Shown piece by piece: positions 44,152 to 52,803 of a DNA stretch of 62,690 bases. A program made the translations under genes and the position numbers. The notes under the pieces were generated by a model that saw nothing but the letters and a program-made list of their open reading frames with translations, had not been told where the DNA came from and searched no databases. Location of the stretch: positions 1 through 62,690 of the forward strand of contig CAIVVS010000283.1 in NCBI GenBank assembly GCA_903909415.1. The letters are read 5' to 3'. How positions within the stretch are numbered: the stretch's first letter is position 1; every line of letters begins with the position of its first letter. The stretch is from an uncultured Pseudomonadota bacterium. Its GTDB lineage: Bacteria > Pseudomonadota > Gammaproteobacteria > Burkholderiales > SG8-39.

Positions 44152-45261
44152 ATGAGTACGGTCCGCATTCCCTTCCTGTCGCTGGCCGACGCGCAGCGCG
44201 AACTGCGCCCGGAACTGGACGCGGCATGGCGCCGCGTGATGGACTCGGGCTGGTTCGTGCTCGGCCCCGAGGTCGAGGCGCTGGAGCGCGAGTTCGCCGC
44301 CTACTGCGGCGCGCGCCATGGCGTGGGCGTGGCCAACGGCCTGGAGGCCTTGCACCTGGTGCTGCGCGCCTGGGACATCGGCCCGGGCGACGAAGTGATC
44401 GTGCCCGCCAACACCTACATCGCCACCTGGCTCGCGGTCACCCACGCCGGCGCGACGCCGGTGCCGGTGGAGCCCGACCCGGCCACCTACAACCTGGACC
44501 CGGCGCGCATCGAGGCGGCGATCACGCCGCGCACCCGCGCCATCCTGCCGGTGCACCTGTACGGCCTGGCCGCCGACATGGCGCCCATCATGGCGATCGC
44601 GGCGCGCCACGGCCTGCGCGTGCTGGAGGATGCCGCGCAGGCGCATGGCGCGACCGTGGGCGGCCGTCGCGCCGGCGTGCTCGGGCATGCCGCGGCGTTC
44701 AGCTTCTACCCCGGCAAGAACCTGGGCGCCTTCGGCGATGCCGGCGCGGTGACCACCGATGACGAGGCGCTCGCGCGGCGGCTGCGCTCGCTGCGCAACT
44801 ACGGCTCGGCGGTGAAGTACCACAACGAGGAAATCGGCTTCAATTCGCGCCTGGATGAATTGCAGGCGGCGCTGCTGCGGGTGCGCCTCGCGCACCTGGA
44901 CGAGTGGAACGCACGCCGCCGGGCGATCGCCTCTCTTTACGCCACCGCGCTGGCGGGAACCGGCCTGGTGCTGCCGGTCGAACCCGTCGGCTTCGGCCAT
45001 GTCTGGCACCTGTACGTGGTGCGCAGCGCGCAGCGGGAGCGTCTGCGCCAGCGACTGGAAGCAGCAGGCATCGGCACGCTGATCCACTACCCGGTGCCGC
45101 CGCACTTGCAGCCGGCCTATGCGGGCCTGGGCTTGCGCGAGGGCAGCCTGCCGCTGTCCGAGGCGATCCATCGGGAGGTGCTCAGCCTGCCGATTGGGCC
45201 GCAGTTGACGCTGGATCAGGCCGCCGAAGTCGCGGCTGCGGTCCGCGCCGCGCTGGGCTGA
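44152..45261 (+). CDS. fdtB: DegT/DnrJ/EryC1 sugar aminotransferase (FdtB-like)
   Basis: PLP-dependent transaminase predicted to aminate the 3-keto sugar nucleotide made by FdtA. 369 residues. Motifs: [68 protein letters not shown], the PLP lysine in [16 protein letters not shown], and [13 protein letters not shown]. It starts 10 bases after fdtA. Downstream genes are on the opposite strand and convergent. Confidence 0.87.
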   Translation: MSTVRIPFLSLADAQRELRPELDAAWRRVMDSGWFVLGPEVEALEREFAAYCGARHGVGVANGLEALHLVLRAWDIGPGDEVIVPANTYIATWLAVTHAGATPVPVEPDPATYNLDPARIEAAITPRTRAILPVHLYGLAADMAPIMAIAARHGLRVLEDAAQAHGATVGGRRAGVLGHAAAFSFYPGKNLGAFGDAGAVTTDDEALARRLRSLRNYGSAVKYHNEEIGFNSRLDELQAALLRVRLAHLDEWNARRRAIASLYATALAGTGLVLPVEPVGFGHVWHLYVVRSAQRERLRQRLEAAGIGTLIHYPVPPHLQPAYAGLGLREGSLPLSEAIHREVLSLPIGPQLTLDQAAEVAAAVRAALG

Positions 45262-45274
45262 CCCGCGCAGTCAG

Positions 45275-45300
45275 CCCTCAGGGTCAACCCTCAGGGTCAA
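45275..45300 (+). repeat. Tandem 13-base repeat in a convergent intergenic gap
   Basis: Two exact, adjacent copies of CCCTCAGGGTCAA (45275-45287 and 45288-45300) between the fdtB stop and the convergent acetyltransferase stop, each containing a CCCTCAGGG palindrome. A third, degenerate unit (CCCGCAGGGG) follows. Confidence 0.75.
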
Positions 45301-45316
45301 CCCGCAGGGGGGTGTG

Positions 45317-46000
45317 TCAGGCTGTGTACTGGCTTTTCGCCAGGACTTTCGCCGGACTGCCGGCCACCACCTTGCCGGCGGGCACGTCGCGTATCACCAC
45401 CGAACCCATGCCGACCAGCGCGCCGCGCCCGACCTTCACGAAGGGCGCGAGCGAGGAGCCGCCGCCGATGAAGCCGCTGTCGGCCACCTCCACGTAGCCG
45501 AGGATGGTCACGCCGGCCGACACGGTCACGTGGTCGGCCAGGCGCGAATGGTGGTTCAGCGTGGAGTTCTGCAGCATGATCACGTGGTTGCCCACCACGG
45601 ATTCCGGGCAGAGCACGCTCCCGGCCATGATGGCGCTGCCGCGGCCCAGTGTCGCGTGCTTCGACACCACCGCATCCGGGTGCACGATGCTCTCGAAGCG
45701 GTCCACCGGCATGCCGGTGCGTTCCACGATGGCGGCGATCTTGCGGAAGCTGGCCACGCTGGAAATGCCGTTGATGAACACGCAACCGCGTCCCGCGCGC
45801 GCGGCATCGTCGATCCTGCCCAGCACCGGCACGCCCATGACGCGGTGGCCCTGGTTCTGCGGGAGGTCGTCCAGGAATCCCGCCAGCCGCCAGGCGGTGC
45901 GGCGCGAGCGCGCGTTGATCGCCTGGATCGCGTCCACGATGGCCAGCGAGTTGCCGCCCGCCCCCAGCACGATGATCTTCCTTCCGGCGACGGCGGCCAT
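45317..46000 (-). CDS. NeuD/PglD-family sugar O/N-acetyltransferase
   Basis: 227 residues. The N-terminal Rossmann-like domain KIIVLGAGGNSLAIVDAI binds the sugar nucleotide in PglD-type enzymes. The C-terminal left-handed beta-helix has hexapeptide repeats (ATLGRGSAIMAGSVLCPESV, VGNHVIMLQNSTLNHHSRLA, AGVTILGYVEVADSGFIGGG, VGMGSVVIRDVPAGKVVAGS). Predicted to acetylate the amino sugar made by FdtA/FdtB, completing a Fuc3NAc-like donor. It overlaps no gene and starts 2 bases after the glycosyltransferase stop, so the two minus-strand genes are one unit. Confidence 0.83.
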   Translation of the reverse strand: MAAVAGRKIIVLGAGGNSLAIVDAIQAINARSRRTAWRLAGFLDDLPQNQGHRVMGVPVLGRIDDAARAGRGCVFINGISSVASFRKIAAIVERTGMPVDRFESIVHPDAVVSKHATLGRGSAIMAGSVLCPESVVGNHVIMLQNSTLNHHSRLADHVTVSAGVTILGYVEVADSGFIGGGSSLAPFVKVGRGALVGMGSVVIRDVPAGKVVAGSPAKVLAKSQYTA

Positions 46001-46002
46001 GC

Positions 46003-47541
46003 TCAGGCGCCGTTCGCGGGAGCGGCGAGCTTGCGCGCGATCGCCTCGCGCAGCGTGCCGGCGAAGCGCGTCGCATAGCCCGGCCCCGCCGCGAGTTCCG
46101 CCCCGAAGAACGCCTTCGCGCGCAGGCCTGCTTCGCTGCGCCACTGTGGTTCGTTGATCAATCGGGTGGCCATCGCGACGTATTCGTCCGCGGTGGATGC
46201 GCACAGCACCGGCAGCGCGTCCAGTTCCGCGCGCGCCACCGCCGACGGCTCGCGCGCGCCCACCAGTCCGTGCCAGTAGCGCATGCCGAACACCGTGTCG
46301 CGCTCGAGGAAGGACAGCAGCGGCACGCCGGCCGACATGGCCTGGTAGCCGGTGATGCCGCAGCCCAGCGGCCAGGTCTCCAGGAACAGGTCCAGCGCGG
46401 CCGCATGCAGGCGCGTGTCCACCCAGCCGACGAACTGGCAGCGCCCGGCGACGCCGCCGGCGGCGAAATGCGCGGCGATGCCCGGGTGGGGATCCCGCCC
46501 GGTCCAAATGAAGCGCGCCGCGGGGTTGGCGCGCAGGATGCGCACCACCGCGTCCAGGAAGGGCGCGCTGTTGATCTTGTCCTCGCGCGCCAGCGTGCCG
46601 AGCAGGGGCGCGCCGTCCGGCGACAGCCGCTGGCGCAGCGCGCCCACCGCCGCGGGGTCGGGTTGCGCGGCGTCCAGCGCGAGCGGCACCGGGCACACGG
46701 TCCAGTCCTGCTTGCCGAAGCGGCGCGTGGATTCCTCGGGCGCGCCGTAGGTGATGTGCGCGTCGATGAACGAGCCGGACACCGGGTGGAAGCGCATCGC
46801 CCAGAACGCCTGCACCGGCGCGAGCTGCAGGGAGAACGCGAAGGTCGCGAGCTGCGGCGTCGATACCCACACCGCGCAGGCGGCGCGCCCTTCGCGCAGC
46901 GCCCCGCGCAGCCACGCGAGCCGCGTGCCCAGCCCGGCGCGCGCCGCGCCGGGCATCCGGGCCTCGACGTCGAGCAGCGCGATGCCCAGTGCCGCCGCGC
47001 GGGCGCGGAACGCGTCGGTGCAGCTGCGCAGCACCACCGCCACCGGGCGCAGCCCGGCGCGTTCCGCTTCGGGCAACTGCTGGACCATGCGGAAGAACAC
47101 CTCGGCGTGGCCGAGCACCGCGCCGCCGATGAACACGAAGGCGATGGTGCCGGGATCCACCGCGCCCGCGGCGGCGTCCGCAGCGGCGTCCGCATGCCCG
47201 GTGGCGGCTGCGGCACGGCAGCGGCGCCCCAGCCGCGCGAAATCGTCGCGCCAGTCCGAGAAGCAGCGGTAGTAGTGCTGCTCGGTCTCGCGGCCCTTGA
47301 CGAAGGCCTCGTAGATCATGGACTCGGCATCCAGCGCCATGTCGACCTGCTCGGCGCGGATGGCGGCCTTCATGCCGTCCACGGCCTGCCTGTAGCAGCG
47401 CCGCGCCTCGGATTCGCAGCCCAGGCTGAGCAGCGTGGCCCCCGCGTCGCACAACGCCGGCACGTTGCCCGGATCGTTGCGCAGCAGCTGCTCGGCGGCT
47501 TGCCTGACCTTGTGCCTGTCTATCGATGCGTGGGGATCCAA
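46003..47541 (-). CDS. GT-B glycosyltransferase with TPR-like N-terminus (HMW1C/GT41-like)
   Basis: About 512 residues if started at the TTG at 47541; no ATG is available and the exact start is uncertain. A short TPR-like N-terminus (QAAEQLLRNDPGNVPALCDA, LGCESEARRCYRQAV) is followed by a two-domain GT-B fold: FVFIGGAVLGHAEVFFRMVQ, DAHITYGAPEESTRRFGKQD, LGTLAREDKINSAPFLDAVV, and the donor site ETWPLGCGITGYQAMSAGVP. This layout resembles cytosolic protein O/N-glycosyltransferases. With the sugar-synthesis genes around it, glycosylation of a protein such as flagellin or pilin is plausible but unproven. Confidence 0.72.
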   Translation of the reverse strand: MDPHASIDRHKVRQAAEQLLRNDPGNVPALCDAGATLLSLGCESEARRCYRQAVDGMKAAIRAEQVDMALDAESMIYEAFVKGRETEQHYYRCFSDWRDDFARLGRRCRAAAATGHADAAADAAAGAVDPGTIAFVFIGGAVLGHAEVFFRMVQQLPEAERAGLRPVAVVLRSCTDAFRARAAALGIALLDVEARMPGAARAGLGTRLAWLRGALREGRAACAVWVSTPQLATFAFSLQLAPVQAFWAMRFHPVSGSFIDAHITYGAPEESTRRFGKQDWTVCPVPLALDAAQPDPAAVGALRQRLSPDGAPLLGTLAREDKINSAPFLDAVVRILRANPAARFIWTGRDPHPGIAAHFAAGGVAGRCQFVGWVDTRLHAAALDLFLETWPLGCGITGYQAMSAGVPLLSFLERDTVFGMRYWHGLVGAREPSAVARAELDALPVLCASTADEYVAMATRLINEPQWRSEAGLRAKAFFGAELAAGPGYATRFAGTLREAIARKLAAPANGA

Positions 47542-47575
47542 GCTGTCCAGCCGTCCGGGAGGCGTTAGTCCGCGA

Positions 47576-47581
47576 AGTATA
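47576..47581 (-). promoter_or_regulatory. Candidate -10 of the glycosyltransferase gene
   Basis: Minus-strand TATACT about 34 bases upstream of the proposed TTG start, in the 147-base divergent gap before the methyltransferase-like gene. The -35 position (GTCGGG) is weak. Confidence 0.4.
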
Positions 47582-47688
47582 ATGTCCGGCTGCTTGTTCC
47601 CGACGTACCCGAGGTTCCCGATCCACCCCGCGCGACCTGACCCGGCCGCGCCATAGCCTGCGAGTTTCCCGCCTTGGCCCTGCCCGCA

Positions 47689-48399
47689 ATGATGCTGGAC
47701 ATGATCCGCCAGGCCGCCACCGAGCAGGCCGGCGGCGCGCTGCTGTCCGCGGGTTATCCCGACATGCTGGTGCAGCCCGCCCACCTCGAAGCCATCCTTG
47801 GCAAGGAGCGCGCCGCGCGCGTGCCGATGCGTCCGGACTCCGCGGCGATCTTGGGCTGGCACGGCCTGCAGGGCTGGATGCCCGCGGTGCCGGATTCGGC
47901 CGCCGTGATGCGCGAGCTCGGCTACACGCTGGACGTGATCGACATCCACGCCTCGCGCGGCGACGAACTGATCGTCGACCTGAACCTGCCCCTGCCGCAG
48001 GGCATGGACCGGCGCTACGACATCGTGCTGGACACCGGCACCTGCGAGCACTGCTTCAACATCGGGCAGGCGGCGGTGAACCTGGCCTCGCTGGTGAAGC
48101 AGGGCGGGTTCCTGGTGCAGGCGCTGCCGCTCAGCTCCTTCAACCATGGCTTCTACAACGTCAACCCGACCTGGTTCCACGATTTCTACCCGGCCAACGG
48201 CTACCGCCTGCTGCTGTTGAACGCGGTCACCGGCATCGTGAAGGATCCGAAGATATACGAGCTGCCGCCCACGGCCCGGTTCAACGAGGCGCCGCCGAAC
48301 GCGGTGATGGTGGTGGTCGCGAAGCGCGAGGCGGTGCAGCCGGTGGTGTTTCCCACCCAGGCCAAGTACCGCGCCAACCCCGGGCTGAAGGCGGGCTGA
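47689..48399 (+). CDS. Methyltransferase-like protein of the glycosylation island
   Basis: 236 residues from the ATG at 47689 (a second ATG follows at once; a TTG at 47674 is also in frame). YDIVLDTGTCEHCFNIGQAA and LASLVKQGGFLVQALPL match the D-x-x-x-E-H and KPGG-like motifs of class I SAM methyltransferases, but the usual glycine-rich motif I is not evident, so cofactor binding is uncertain. FYNVNPTWFHDFYPANGYRL is also seen. It is translationally coupled to the TPR protein (TGATG overlap). Could be a sugar methyltransferase or a degenerate relative. Confidence 0.65.
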   Translation: MMLDMIRQAATEQAGGALLSAGYPDMLVQPAHLEAILGKERAARVPMRPDSAAILGWHGLQGWMPAVPDSAAVMRELGYTLDVIDIHASRGDELIVDLNLPLPQGMDRRYDIVLDTGTCEHCFNIGQAAVNLASLVKQGGFLVQALPLSSFNHGFYNVNPTWFHDFYPANGYRLLLLNAVTGIVKDPKIYELPPTARFNEAPPNAVMVVVAKREAVQPVVFPTQAKYRANPGLKAG

Positions 48400-50003
48400 T
48401 GGCGGCCGCGCAGGTGGATCCCCGCCTGGTCGAGGCCGGCATGGCCGCGATGCGCGCCGGCGACCTGCTGACCGCCGAGCAGCTGTTCGGGCAGATGGTG
48501 CAGGCCGACCCGCGGGTGCACCAGGCCTGGAACCTGCTGGCCATCATCGCGCTGAACAATGCGCTGCCCGCGCTCGCGCTGGAGCGCGCGCAGCGCGCGA
48601 ACGAGGGCGACCGCCGCAATCCCGCCTACCTCAACACGCTGGCGGTCGCGCAGGGCGAGCTCGGCCGCCACGGGGACGCGAAGGCGTCGCTGGTCCGCGC
48701 CCTCAAGCTGCGCCCGGCCTACGCCGAGGGCCACTACAACCTGGGCAAGGTGCACTACAAGCTCGAGGACATGGACGCGGCGCTGGCGAGCTACCGGCGC
48801 GCGCACGCGATCGATCCCGCCTACCCGGGCGTGCGCTACAACCTCGCCCAGGTGGAGCGCGAGAAGGGCCACCTCGACGCGGCGGCGCGGCTGCTGCGCG
48901 AGGCCGCGCGCGAACCGGGCGAGGGCGATGCCGAGGCGCTGCTTGCGGAAGTGCTGTTCGAATCCGGCGGCATCGACCAGGCCTGGGCCTACTGCCGGGA
49001 AGTGGCCGCGTCGCGCCCCGACCTGCACGCGATGCGCACCCAGGCGGCGATGCTGCTGCTGTCGGCGGGGCGCTGGCAGGAAGGCTGGCAGGAGTACCTC
49101 TGGCGCACCACGCTGCCGGTGGCCGAGCGCGGCGGGCGCGGCATCGCGCGCTTTCGCGCGGCGCGGCCCGGCGAGCGCCTGCTGCTGCGCCAGGAGCAGG
49201 GGATAGGCGACGTACTGTTCTTCGCGCGCTTCGCGCCGCAGGCAGCCGCGCGCGGGCTGCGCATCACGCTCGAGGCGCATGCCAAGCTGCTGCCGGTGCT
49301 CGCGGCCGGCGTGCCCGGCGTGGAACAGGTGGTGGCCCAGGGCAGCGCGGGCGCGGACCCGGGCGCCTACGACCTCGCGCTGTGGCTGGGGGACCTGCCC
49401 GCCGCGCTCGGCGACCCCGGCAACCCGCCCGCGGTGCCGGTGCAGCCGGACGCCTCGCTCGCGGCGGCGACGGTCGGGCGCCTCGCCGCGCTCGGCCCGC
49501 CGCCCTACATCGGCCTGACCTGGCGCGCCGGCACGGACGTGATCAGCGGCCCGGAGTTCGGCGCCGCCAACCAGCGCCAGTTGTTCAAGGCGCTGCGCGT
49601 GCCGGTGTTCGCGCAGGCGCTGCGCGGCGTGCCGGGCACGCTGGTGGCCCTGCAGCGCGCGCCCGGCGAAGGCGAGGTAGAACGCCTGTCGGAGGCGATC
49701 GGCGCGCCGGTGCACGACCTGTCGGCGCTGAACGACGACCTGCCCGGCATGCTCGCCGTGCTGGCGCGGTTGCAGGACTACGTGACGGTGAGCAATACCA
49801 ACGTGCACCTGCTCGCCGGCCTGCCCGACGCGGTCCGGCCGCGCGCGCACCTGCTGGTCCCGTCGCCGCCGGAGTTCCGCTGGATGCGCGAGGGCGGGGC
49901 ATCGCCCTGGTTCCCGGGCATTCCCCTGTACCGCCAAACGCCGCGGCGCGACTGGAGCGGGGCCATCGCCGCCCTGCACGGCGCGCTTGCCGGCGCGGCC
50001 TAG
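48399..50003 (+). CDS. TPR protein with glycosyltransferase-9-like C-terminus
   Basis: 534 residues. About five TPR units fill residues 5-215 (GDLLTAEQLFGQMVQADPRV, AYLNTLAVAQGELGRHGDAK, AEGHYNLGKVHYKLEDMDAA, GVRYNLAQVEREKGHLDAAA). The C-terminal half resembles the GT9/heptosyltransferase-like fold: LLLRQEQGIGDVLFFARFAP, YIGLTWRAGT and DYVTVSNTNVHLLAGLPDAV. Such fusions are often found beside flagellin-glycosylation genes. It could be a protein glycosyltransferase or a glycan-recognising scaffold. Ends 63 bases before trpC. Confidence 0.75.
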   Translation: MAAAQVDPRLVEAGMAAMRAGDLLTAEQLFGQMVQADPRVHQAWNLLAIIALNNALPALALERAQRANEGDRRNPAYLNTLAVAQGELGRHGDAKASLVRALKLRPAYAEGHYNLGKVHYKLEDMDAALASYRRAHAIDPAYPGVRYNLAQVEREKGHLDAAARLLREAAREPGEGDAEALLAEVLFESGGIDQAWAYCREVAASRPDLHAMRTQAAMLLLSAGRWQEGWQEYLWRTTLPVAERGGRGIARFRAARPGERLLLRQEQGIGDVLFFARFAPQAAARGLRITLEAHAKLLPVLAAGVPGVEQVVAQGSAGADPGAYDLALWLGDLPAALGDPGNPPAVPVQPDASLAAATVGRLAALGPPPYIGLTWRAGTDVISGPEFGAANQRQLFKALRVPVFAQALRGVPGTLVALQRAPGEGEVERLSEAIGAPVHDLSALNDDLPGMLAVLARLQDYVTVSNTNVHLLAGLPDAVRPRAHLLVPSPPEFRWMREGGASPWFPGIPLYRQTPRRDWSGAIAALHGALAGAA

Positions 50004-50066
50004 CGGGGCGCCGCACCGAGCCGCACCGAGCCTGCAGCACCGCACGACACTGGGAGGCAGCACAGC

Positions 50067-50873
50067 ATGGCAGCACAGAGCGACAACGTCCTGGACCGGA
50101 TCGTGGCCACCAAGCGCGCCGAGATCGCCGCGGCGCGCGCCACGGCCACCGACGCGCGGATGCGCGCGCTCGCCGCCGCGGCGCCGCCGGTGCGCGACTT
50201 CGGGGCCTCGATGCGCGCCGCCATCGCCGCCGGCCGGGCGGCGGTGATCGCCGAGATCAAGAAGGCCAGCCCCAGCCGCGGCGTGATCCGCGCGGATTTC
50301 GACCCGCCGGCCATCGCCGCGTCCTATGCCGGCGCCGGCGCGGCCTGCCTCTCGGTGCTGACCGACGCGCCCTACTTCCAGGGCAGCCCGGACTACCTGC
50401 GCGCGGCGCGCGCCGCCTGCGCGCTGCCGGTGCTGCGCAAGGACTTCATGGTCGACGCCTGGCAGGTCACCGAGGCGCGCGCGATGGGGGCCGACTGCAT
50501 CCTGTTGATCGTCGCGGCCCTCGACCAGGCGCTGATGCTGGACCTGGAGGCGCAGGCCCTGGCCCTGGGCATGGCGGTGCTCGTGGAAGTGCATGACGAG
50601 GCCGAACTGGACCGGGCGCTGGCGCTGCGCACGCCGCTGCTGGGCGTGAACAACCGCGACCTGCGCACCTTCGAGACCCGCTTGGACACCACCCTGAGGC
50701 TGGCACCGCGGGTGCCGGCGGACCGCCTGCTGATCACCGAGAGCGGCATTCTCCAGCGCGCCGACGTGGAGCGCATGCGCGCGGCCGGCGTCCATGCCTT
50801 CCTGGTGGGCGAGGCGATGATGCGCGCGCCGGATCCGGGCGCGGCATTGCAGGAATTGTTCCTAAACTGCTGA
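50067..50873 (+). CDS. trpC: Indole-3-glycerol phosphate synthase
   Basis: Ring closure of carboxyphenylamino-deoxyribulose phosphate to indole-glycerol phosphate. 268 residues, TIM barrel: [97 protein letters not shown] and LITESGI. GGGAGG precedes the ATG. It is cut off from trpEGD by genes on the opposite strand, so it needs transcription from the methyltransferase/TPR unit or its own promoter. Confidence 0.97.
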   Translation: MAAQSDNVLDRIVATKRAEIAAARATATDARMRALAAAAPPVRDFGASMRAAIAAGRAAVIAEIKKASPSRGVIRADFDPPAIAASYAGAGAACLSVLTDAPYFQGSPDYLRAARAACALPVLRKDFMVDAWQVTEARAMGADCILLIVAALDQALMLDLEAQALALGMAVLVEVHDEAELDRALALRTPLLGVNNRDLRTFETRLDTTLRLAPRVPADRLLITESGILQRADVERMRAAGVHAFLVGEAMMRAPDPGAALQELFLNC

Positions 50874-50957
50874 TCTAAAAGGGAAAATTGTCTCTCCCTT
50901 GGCTGTTGTGAAAATGCGACAGCTACCCCCGTCAGGCCCCTCCAGGAAGCGGGAACG

Positions 50958-50988
50958 GCTTGGCCCGTGAGGTCGCGGGTGGCACACT
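50958..50988 (+). promoter_or_regulatory. Candidate promoter of porin 1
   Basis: GCTTGG (50958-50963), exactly 17 bases, GGCACACT (50981-50988). The same two blocks at the same spacing precede porin 2 (52685-52715), which is the main evidence that they matter. The leader to the GTG would be about 150 bases. Confidence 0.45.
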
Positions 50989-51144
50989 ACCCCTAGGGTC
51001 CTGCGCGGCATGCTGTCGCGGGGCCCGGCCAGGTCCGCGGGACACGCATCGCGGGACCGGTCCGGAGACAGGCACCAACCACGCACGCGCAGGCACGGCA
51101 TTGCGCACGCGCTTACCCGCATGACCACGCAAGGAGGAGCAAAC

Positions 51145-52476
51145 GTGTTCAACAAGAAATGTCTGGCCGCATCCGTCGCCCTGGCGATCGCGGCTCCCGG
51201 GCTGGCGCTCGCGCAGGCGTCCAACGTGCAGATCTACGGGCGCGCCAACCTCGGCCTGGACAACTACCAGGCGACCGGCGCGTCCACGCCCGGCACCAAC
51301 GGCGGCGGCCTGGCCTCGCGCACCCGGATTTTCGATGCCGGTTCGCGCATCGGCTTCCGCGGGGCCGAAGACCTGGGCGGCGGGCTGCGCGCGATCTTCC
51401 TGATCGAATCCGGCGCCAACATGGACACCGGTGCGTCCGGCGCAGGCCAGAGCGGCCAGGTCGGCTCGAACACCCAGACCGGCTTCCTCGCCTCGCGCCT
51501 GGCGCACGTCGGCCTGAACGGCGGCTGGGGCACGCTGACCTTCGGCAAGTCCAACGTCTGGTGGGGCAACGGCACGCAGGAGCAGACCGGGGTCAACTAC
51601 CTCAGCTCGGCCACGCCCTTCTTCTACGGTTTCTTCGGCGGCGGCATGTCGGTCAACGTGAACCGCCAGTCGAACACCATGCAGTACACCTCGCCCAGCT
51701 GGAACGGCTTCATGGGCCAGGTGTCCTACTCGCCCAACAACCAGGAAGCGGTCCAGCAGACTTCCACCGGCGTGGCCGGCGCGGCCGACGCCAAGGGCCG
51801 CCTGTGGGCGGTTTCCGTGCAGTGGGAAGGCGGCCCGTTCGCGATCGGCTATGACTGGGTGAACAACCGCTCCAACGGCACCTACCTCGCCTCCTACGGC
51901 CTGAACAACGCGGTGGTGGGCGAGAACACCGCCCACAAGCTGCGCGCCGGCTGGACCTACATGCCCGGCGGCATGATCTCCCTGCTGTGGGTGCAGTCGC
52001 AGGTCAAGAACGGCGGCGTGAGCCCGCTCACCAACAACGCCGCCGGCAGCGCGGTGCAGCTCGCGGCGGGCTCCAACGGCACGCTCAAGCAGACCGGCTG
52101 GGGCCTGAACTGGGAGCACGCGTTCGGCAACATCCAGGCCCTCGGCCAGTACGCTCGCACCAACAACATCAGCGGCTGCAACAACGGCGAGGTCGGCGCC
52201 TTCGCGCTGGCCGACGGCAACGCGACCACCAGCAACTGCGCCAACACCACCTCGACCACCTACCTGCTGGGCATGCGCTACAACCTGTCCAAGCGCACCG
52301 GCGCCTACGTCAGCTACACGGCGGTGCGCAACAGCAGCCATTACTTCATGGACTTCACCGCCGCGGGCATGACCTCGACCGCGCCGCTCACCACCGCGGT
52401 GGCGGCCCCGGGCGTGGGTTCCATGGCGGGCGCGGATCCGCGCGTCTGGGCGATCGGCCTGATGCACAACTTCTGA
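51145..52476 (+). CDS. Gram-negative general porin (first of a tandem pair)
   Basis: Outer-membrane beta-barrel porin of the betaproteobacterial trimeric type, passive diffusion of small solutes. 443 residues from a GTG at 51145 with AAGGAGGAGC just upstream; an ATG 24 bases earlier lacks this support. Signal peptide LAASVALAIAAPGLALAQA; the mature N-terminus SNVQIYGRANLGLD and RIGFRGAEDLGGGLRAIFLI are typical; the C-terminus ends DPRVWAIGLMHNF with the terminal Phe used for outer-membrane assembly. About 340 bases upstream of a close paralogue. Codon choice is strongly GGC/CGC-type. Confidence 0.95.
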   Translation: MFNKKCLAASVALAIAAPGLALAQASNVQIYGRANLGLDNYQATGASTPGTNGGGLASRTRIFDAGSRIGFRGAEDLGGGLRAIFLIESGANMDTGASGAGQSGQVGSNTQTGFLASRLAHVGLNGGWGTLTFGKSNVWWGNGTQEQTGVNYLSSATPFFYGFFGGGMSVNVNRQSNTMQYTSPSWNGFMGQVSYSPNNQEAVQQTSTGVAGAADAKGRLWAVSVQWEGGPFAIGYDWVNNRSNGTYLASYGLNNAVVGENTAHKLRAGWTYMPGGMISLLWVQSQVKNGGVSPLTNNAAGSAVQLAAGSNGTLKQTGWGLNWEHAFGNIQALGQYARTNNISGCNNGEVGAFALADGNATTSNCANTTSTTYLLGMRYNLSKRTGAYVSYTAVRNSSHYFMDFTAAGMTSTAPLTTAVAAPGVGSMAGADPRVWAIGLMHNF

Positions 52477-52509
52477 CCGGGACCCGGGGCAGGGACGCTC
52501 CCCGCGTTC

Positions 52510-52560
52510 CGCCCGCTGTTTCCCCGCTGTTTCCCGCGGCTTCCCCGCGGTTTTCCACAG
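52510..52560 (+). repeat. Imperfect short tandem repeats
   Basis: Three to four degenerate copies of a CCGCTGTTTCCC-like unit follow the porin 1 stop, just before its terminator. No function assigned. Confidence 0.5.
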
Positions 52561-52587
52561 GCCTCCGGCGACCCCGGAGGCTTGTTT
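52561..52587 (+). terminator. Terminator after porin 1
   Basis: GCCTCCGG (52561-52568), 5-base loop, CCGGAGGC (52574-52581), then TTGTTTC. Good stem, moderate T-tract. Confidence 0.75.
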
Positions 52588-52629
52588 CATTGCGGGCGCC
52601 GCCGTCAGGGGCCCGGTCCGGCTGGCGCC

Positions 52630-52651
52630 CTTGTTGCTGGAAAGCAACAAG
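52630..52651 (+). promoter_or_regulatory. Inverted repeat upstream of porin 2
   Basis: CTTGTTGC (52630-52637), TGGAAA, GCAACAAG (52644-52651): a perfect 8-base inverted repeat about 34 bases upstream of the candidate porin 2 -35. It could be a regulator site; no T-tract follows, so it is unlikely to be a terminator. Confidence 0.45.
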
Positions 52652-52684
52652 CTGCCCCCCCGAGGCGCCGTTTCCGGGGGAAAC

Positions 52685-52715
52685 GCTTGGTGGCGGCATC
52701 CCCGTTAGGCACACT
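52685..52715 (+). promoter_or_regulatory. Candidate promoter of porin 2
   Basis: GCTTGG (52685-52690), 17 bases, GGCACACT (52708-52715), matching the block upstream of porin 1 at identical spacing. The rest of the 327-base gap between the porins holds a terminator, short repeats and an inverted repeat but no gene. Confidence 0.45.
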
Positions 52716-52803
52716 CCATTCAACCTTCGGTATTCCGGGGGGAAAAGGATGTGTGGTTCCAGACCCCAACATCCCTGAAACATCAAACATGGAGAAACAA
52801 TTG

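Noticed and set aside
52477..52803. Possible gene in the porin gap
   Set aside because: No frame has a start with ribosome site and protein-like composition; the gap is explained by a terminator, an inverted repeat and a promoter block.
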